From: Phyllobacteriaceae bacterium UBA1059
Lineage (GTDB): Bacteria > Pseudomonadota > Alphaproteobacteria > Rhizobiales > Rhizobiaceae
Reading direction: 5' to 3'
Assembly (NCBI GenBank): GCA_002316345.1
Contig: DCDI01000032.1
Coordinates: 1 to 10,454 of the forward strand
Length of the DNA: 10,454 bases
Shown: piece by piece, positions 6,358-10,454 of the stretch
Layout: each line of letters opens with the position of its first letter
Numbering within the stretch: position 1 is the first letter of the stretch
The notes under the pieces: generated by a model
What the model was told of the DNA's origin: nothing
The model's database searches: none
The model's input: only the letters and a program-made list of their open reading frames with translations
Position numbers and translations under genes: made by a program

Positions 6358-9300
6358 ATGCCATCTCGTTTAGCCGCGGCTGACACTGATCCGCAGCTTG
6401 TTCCAGGCGCGTTACCGATGCCGACCGATCTTGTTGTTCACCATGCCCCGGCGTCTGCCGTCGCGGCGCACCTGCTTTCCTTTTTTGCCAAGCTCGATGC
6501 CCCCGGCCTCATTCACATAGCGCGTAGCGAGCGCGATGCCGACGAGCTCGCGCGTGCCCTGCGCTGCTTCGATCCCGCGATCGATGTGCTGGTTCTGCCG
6601 CCTTGGGACTGTCTGCCCTATGATCGCACACCGCCGCAGCGCGACTGCATGGGACGGCGCATGGCGGTACTGGCCGCAATCGATGCGGAGCCGGCCAGAC
6701 GCCGGCTGGTCGTGACCTCGCCGGAAGCGATGCTGCAAAGCCTGCCGCCAGCTGAAATCGTGCTCGATGCTAGCTTCTCGATCACCTCGGGCGAGACGCT
6801 CGATCGCGACGCGCTGAGCGCCTTTCTCGACCGCACCGGCTACATTTTGGACGACCGCGTCGATGAAGCCGGGGAAGCCGCCTTGCTCGGCGATGTCGTC
6901 GACATCTTCCCGGCCTCCGACACTTTTCCGGTCCGCATCATCCTCGGCGAAGGTGAGGTGGTAGAGGATATCCGCACCTATGATCCTGCCACGCAGCGCA
7001 CCGACGACTCGATCGAAACGATCACATTCGGTGCGGCCAGTGAGGCGGTAGTCCCGGCCGGCGAAGACAATGCCGACGCTGCTGGGTACATCCAGTGCAT
7101 GGAAGCACGAATGTCGGCGCTGTACGGCGAGATGGGCACGCTGTTTGACCGTCTGCCCGATTTCGCCGTCAGCTTGTCGGAAGAAGCGGAAGAGCGTGCC
7201 GTTACCGCCCTCGACCTGATCGACGATGCGCGTCAGGCGCGCCGCGAGTTCGGCGAAGGCAAGACGCGGGGCGGCGACACCTATTACCTCGACGCCAAGT
7301 CCTGGAAGAAAACGCTCAAGAGCCGCAAGCCGGTGATGATCGATGTCGGCGCTGTGGAGGCCGCGCCGCGCTTTACCGTGGAAACTCAGCCGCAAAAAGC
7401 GTTTGGCCGCTTCGTAACGGAGCAGGTCGAGGCCGGCAAGCGCGTGCTGGTGACCGGCTTTGCCACCGAGCTGAAGCGGCTGTCGCGCATTCTGGCGCGC
7501 AACATCGAAGGCAAGGTGAACAGCGTCGAGACCTGGCAGGCAGCACTTGATGCGCCGGAAGGCAGCGTGCTGACAGGGGCGTTCGATCTCCACGGCGGCT
7601 TCATCGATGAAAACAACAACATCACGGTTATCGCGGCCCCGGACCTGTTCGGCGCGCGGCTGAGCGACAGCGAAGCCACCACCGAGGATCTGCTGTCTGA
7701 ACCTGAATTGCGCGTGGGCGATGTGGTTATCCACGAAGATCGTGGCGTCGGCATCTTGCGTGCGCTGGAAAGCGTGACCGTAAATGGTGCCGAGCGCGAC
7801 GCGGTTCGCCTGGAATATCACGGCGAAGCATCGGTTCTGTCGCCGGTCGAGGAGTTCGGCCGCATCTGGCGCTATGGCGCGGAAGCCGAAGTCGTGAAGC
7901 TCGATCGCCTCAACACGGATGCCTGGCTGAAGCGTCGCGCCGTCGTCAGTCGGGAAATCGACAAGGCGGCAGCCGATCTGATTGCAGCCGCCAAGGCGCG
8001 TGCCGAAGAAGTGGCTGAAGAGATCAAGCCGCCCCGCGCGGCCTACGCCAAGTTCGCGTCGCGCTTCCCTTATCCCGAAACGCCGGATCAGGCAGCAGCG
8101 ATTGAGGCAGTGCTTGACGATCTGGAATCCGGCAAAGTGATGAACCGGCTGATCTGCGGCGATGTCGGTTTCGGCAAAACGGAGATTGCCTTGCGCGCCG
8201 CCGCCGCCGTGGCGCTCGCCGGCAAGCAGGTCGCGATGGTCGCGCCGACGACCGTTCTGGTGCGCCAGCATTTCGAGGTGTTCCAGCGCCGCTTTGCCGA
8301 AAGCGGCATCAAGGTCGGCCATCTCTCCCGCATCACGGCCGGGGCGGAAATGGACGCCGTGAAGGAAGGCTTAAAATCAGGCGAGATCGGCATCGTCGTC
8401 GCCACCCAGGCCGTGGTTGCGGAAGATGTCGGCTTCAAAGATCTTGGCTTGCTGGTGATCGATGAGGAACATCGCTTTGGCGCCAAGCTGAAGCAGCAGA
8501 TGCGCTCTCTCGCACCGGCCCTTCATACGATGACCATGAGCGCAACGCCCATTCCGCGCACGCTGCAATCCGCGATGGTCGGCGTGCAGGATGTCAGCGT
8601 GCTGGCGAGCCCCCCGGCGCGTCGCCGTCCGATCCGAACCTTCCTCGCGCCTTACGATGCAGCCTCGCTCAAGACCGCGTTGATCCGTGAGAAGCGGCGG
8701 GGCGGCCAGAGCTTCTTCGTCGCGCCCCGCATTGAGGATCTCGGTGAGATCGAAGACCTGCTGAAAACCCTCGTGCCCAAGCTCGAGCTGCGCGTGGCTC
8801 ACGGCAAGATGGATGCCAAGGCCATGGACGAGATCATGGTCGGCTTTGCCGCCGGCGACGGCGATATTCTGCTCTCCACCAACATCATCGAAAGCGGTCT
8901 CGACGTTCCCCGAGCCAACACGATGATCGTCTGGCGCGCCGACCGCTTCGGCCTCGCCCAGCTCCACCAGCTGCGCGGCCGAGTCGGTCGCGGCAGGACG
9001 CAAGGCGTCACCTATCTCCTCACCGAAGCCGACAAGCAAGTTCCGGATGCCACGCGTTCCCGTCTCTCGACGCTGGTTGCCTTCGACCGCCTCGGCTCGG
9101 GCCTCGCCATTAGCGCCAGGGATCTCGACCTGCGCGGCGCCGGCGATCTCATGGGCGAAGAACAGGCCGGCCACATGAAGCTGATCGGCGTCAGCCTGTA
9201 TCAGCGTCTTCTCGCACAAGCCGTGGATGCCGCGCGCGGGGATGCGGCGAGCGATCGCACCGAGCCGGAGATCAATCTGGAAATGGCGGGGTCGATCCCG

Positions 9301-9678
9301 CAGGACTATGTGCCGGAAGCCACGATCCGCCTGAACCTCTATGCCCGCCTCCAGCGCATCACGCGCGCCGACGAACTCGACGCCTTTGCCGAAGAAATCG
9401 CCGACCGCTTCGGGGAGCCACCGGAAGCCGTCACCACTTTGCTCGACCTGACGCGGCTGAAACTGCTCGCCCGCGACCATGGCATCGCGCGCGTCGATGC
9501 CGGCCCCAAAGCTACCGCGATCAGCTTCCGCAAGACGCCGAATGAAGGACGTTGGAAATCCTTGCTGAGAGGAGACGACATCTCGCGTCGCGAAGATCGC
9601 CTGATTTTGGCTAAGCCATCCGAGCCCGGTTCGGGGCGATTGGACCTCGTGAAATCGCTGCTCGAAACCGCAGCTTAA
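6358..9678 (+). CDS. Mfd/TRCF-family ATP-dependent translocase, divergent (possible second Mfd)
   Basis: The 1106-residue product has the Mfd layout: UvrB-like D1/D2 (about 25-230), a linker D3, an RNA-polymerase-interacting domain (about 450-525, starting near L-R-V-G-D-V-V-I-H-E), the RecG-like motor (about 560-945) and D7 (about 975-1106). Motor motifs are intact: Walker A G-D-V-G-F-G-K-T-E (601-609), D-E-E-H (702-705), M-S-A-T-P-I-P-R-T-L (727-736), Q-L-R-G-R-V-G-R-G (871-879) and the TRG region R-G-A-G-D-L-M-G-E-E-Q (926-936). In E. coli, Mfd removes RNA polymerase stalled at lesions and recruits UvrA. Here E. coli UvrA-contact residues Arg165 and Phe185 align with Leu177 and Gly197, Arg181 is kept as Arg193, and the usual K-L-G-G before a tryptophan reads R-L-N-T-D-A-W (517-523). 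It may be an Mfd paralogue, so I give no symbol; plain mfd is the alternative. The ATG at 6358 has GAGGA six bases upstream. Intact and probably monocistronic. Confidence 0.9.
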   Translation: MPSRLAAADTDPQLVPGALPMPTDLVVHHAPASAVAAHLLSFFAKLDAPGLIHIARSERDADELARALRCFDPAIDVLVLPPWDCLPYDRTPPQRDCMGRRMAVLAAIDAEPARRRLVVTSPEAMLQSLPPAEIVLDASFSITSGETLDRDALSAFLDRTGYILDDRVDEAGEAALLGDVVDIFPASDTFPVRIILGEGEVVEDIRTYDPATQRTDDSIETITFGAASEAVVPAGEDNADAAGYIQCMEARMSALYGEMGTLFDRLPDFAVSLSEEAEERAVTALDLIDDARQARREFGEGKTRGGDTYYLDAKSWKKTLKSRKPVMIDVGAVEAAPRFTVETQPQKAFGRFVTEQVEAGKRVLVTGFATELKRLSRILARNIEGKVNSVETWQAALDAPEGSVLTGAFDLHGGFIDENNNITVIAAPDLFGARLSDSEATTEDLLSEPELRVGDVVIHEDRGVGILRALESVTVNGAERDAVRLEYHGEASVLSPVEEFGRIWRYGAEAEVVKLDRLNTDAWLKRRAVVSREIDKAAADLIAAAKARAEEVAEEIKPPRAAYAKFASRFPYPETPDQAAAIEAVLDDLESGKVMNRLICGDVGFGKTEIALRAAAAVALAGKQVAMVAPTTVLVRQHFEVFQRRFAESGIKVGHLSRITAGAEMDAVKEGLKSGEIGIVVATQAVVAEDVGFKDLGLLVIDEEHRFGAKLKQQMRSLAPALHTMTMSATPIPRTLQSAMVGVQDVSVLASPPARRRPIRTFLAPYDAASLKTALIREKRRGGQSFFVAPRIEDLGEIEDLLKTLVPKLELRVAHGKMDAKAMDEIMVGFAAGDGDILLSTNIIESGLDVPRANTMIVWRADRFGLAQLHQLRGRVGRGRTQGVTYLLTEADKQVPDATRSRLSTLVAFDRLGSGLAISARDLDLRGAGDLMGEEQAGHMKLIGVSLYQRLLAQAVDAARGDAASDRTEPEINLEMAGSIPQDYVPEATIRLNLYARLQRITRADELDAFAEEIADRFGEPPEAVTTLLDLTRLKLLARDHGIARVDAGPKATAISFRKTPNEGRWKSLLRGDDISRREDRLILAKPSEPGSGRLDLVKSLLETAA

Positions 9679-9716
9679 CGGCTGCGCCTGTTTGGCGCTT
9701 CGTGTGCACCAAATAA

Positions 9717-9751
9717 ATGAAGGGAGCGCCGATGCACGGCGCTCCCTTCAT
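9717..9751. terminator. Strong hairpin terminator between the convergent mfd-like gene and the SDR gene
   Basis: ATGAAGGGAGCGCCG (9717-9731) pairs perfectly with CGGCGCTCCCTTCAT (9737-9751), a 15-base-pair stem with a five-base loop. On the minus strand the stem is followed by TTATTT, so it fits best as the intrinsic terminator of the SDR gene (stop at 9793); on the plus strand it can also block readthrough from the mfd-like gene (stop at 9678). A smaller hairpin GCGCC/GGCGC (9684-9698) lies just after the mfd-like stop. Confidence 0.8.
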
Positions 9752-9792
9752 ATTGTGCTGTGATTTAGGCGTTCTACGCCGCCATATAGCGA

Positions 9793-10454
9793 CTATGGAC
9801 CGCCAGCACCGCCGACCGCGCCATAAACCTGACCGGTCGCGAAGCTGTTTTCGTTCGATGCGAGCAGCACATAAATACCGGCAAGCTCGGCCGGATGACC
9901 GGCGCGGCCCAGTGGTGCGTCAGCGCCGAATTGCGGAATGTCTTCCGGCAACTGCCCCCCGCTCGGCTGCAACGGCGTCCACACTGGACCCGGCGCCACG
10001 CCATTCACGCGAATGCCCTTCGGCGCCAACTGCTTGGCCATGCTCTTGGTAAAGCTCTGGCCGCACGCCTTGGTCATCGCATAGTCGACGAGGTTCTCGC
10101 TGGGGTCATAAGCCTGCACCGACGTCGTCACGATGATGGACGAGCCCGGCTTCAGATGCGGCAGAGCCGCCTTCGTCAGCCAAAACATGGCGTAAACATT
10201 GGTCTTGAAGGTCCAGTCGAACCATTCGTCGGAAATGTCGAGTAAGGATTCCTTGGCCTGCTGGCGTCCGGCATTGTTGACGAGGATATCAAGACCGCCG
10301 AGTTCGCGTGCGGCATCTTCCACCAGCTTGGTGCAGAAGTCGCGATCGCGCAGATCACCGGGGATAGCGACCGCCTTGCGTCCTTCCGCTTCGATCAGCG
10401 CAACAACTTCCTTGGCGTCGGATTCTTCCTGCGGCAGGTAGTTGATGGCGACAT
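9793..10454 (-). CDS. SDR family oxidoreductase, YghA-like (5' end beyond right edge)
   Basis: This is the C-terminal 220 residues of a classical short-chain dehydrogenase; the frame stays open to the right edge, so the start and the N-terminal Gly-rich NADP(H) motif are outside. The visible part starts V-A-I-N-Y-L-P-Q-E-E, then G-R-K-A-V-A-I-P-G-D-L, the N-N-A-G motif (about visible residues 59-62), the catalytic Ser in T-T-S-V-Q-A-Y, and the catalytic Y-x-x-x-K as Y-A-M-T-K. G-I-R-V-N-G-V-A-P-G-P-V-W-T-P-L-Q follows. The order and wording match E. coli YghA, an NADPH-dependent aldehyde reductase of about 290 residues, much more closely than generic SDRs. The likely role is reduction of small aldehydes in the cytoplasm; the substrate is inferred. 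A GTG at 10323 is an internal valine codon, not the start. The stop (9795-9793) is followed by the strong terminator at 9751-9717. Confidence 0.93.
   Translation of the reverse strand, partial: VAINYLPQEESDAKEVVALIEAEGRKAVAIPGDLRDRDFCTKLVEDAARELGGLDILVNNAGRQQAKESLLDISDEWFDWTFKTNVYAMFWLTKAALPHLKPGSSIIVTTSVQAYDPSENLVDYAMTKACGQSFTKSMAKQLAPKGIRVNGVAPGPVWTPLQPSGGQLPEDIPQFGADAPLGRAGHPAELAGIYVLLASNENSFATGQVYGAVGGAGGP

Noticed and set aside
6116..6364. 82-codon minus-strand frame in the metN/mfd-like gap, including a short M-E-V-P-R-T-R peptide just upstream of metN
   Set aside because: It overlaps the mfd-like start, has no family likeness and no Met-rich run that would suggest an attenuator peptide.
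6412..8322. 636-codon open frame on the minus strand inside the mfd-like gene
   Set aside because: It lies entirely opposite intact Mfd motifs, and its composition (His, Arg, Gly, Asp rich) is typical of an antisense shadow of GC-biased codons.

Overview
The window looks like chromosomal DNA of an alphaproteobacterium, most likely of the order Hyphomicrobiales (Rhizobiales). This rests on the GC-rich codon use, the rhizobial style of the MetNIQ and EutBC proteins, and a compact layout with no mobile-element signature. No genus can be named from the sequence alone.

Layout from left to right. (1) The 5' end of an unidentified minus-strand gene (1-186, running off the left edge). (2) A minus-strand gene for a 134-residue hypothetical protein (302-706). 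(3) A plus-strand tRNA-Thr(CGT) with an encoded CCA end (895-970), followed by a short hairpin terminator. (4) A two-gene plus-strand operon, eutB-eutC (1220-3438), for the two subunits of adenosylcobalamin-dependent ethanolamine ammonia-lyase; its leader holds three small hairpins. (5) A convergent minus-strand operon, metN-metI-metQ (6076 down to 3504), for a methionine-type ABC importer. (6) A divergent plus-strand gene (6358-9678) for a 1106-residue Mfd/TRCF-family translocase that has lost several residues expected in the housekeeping Mfd. (7) A very strong hairpin terminator (9717-9751). (8) The C-terminal 220 residues of a YghA-like short-chain dehydrogenase on the minus strand, cut by the right edge.

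Functional links are loose. EutBC would split ethanolamine into acetaldehyde and ammonia in the cytoplasm; no microcompartment, reactivase or permease genes lie beside it here. The YghA-like reductase could act on aldehydes, but it is about 6 kb away and separately transcribed, so any link to acetaldehyde is speculation. MetNIQ imports methionine or a related small ligand.

I see no CRISPR array, prophage, insertion sequence or toxin-antitoxin pair. The most interesting item is the divergent Mfd-like protein: two of the three residues used by E. coli Mfd to bind UvrA appear to be replaced, which suggests a paralogue with a changed role. The rest is mostly ordinary core or metabolic sequence.
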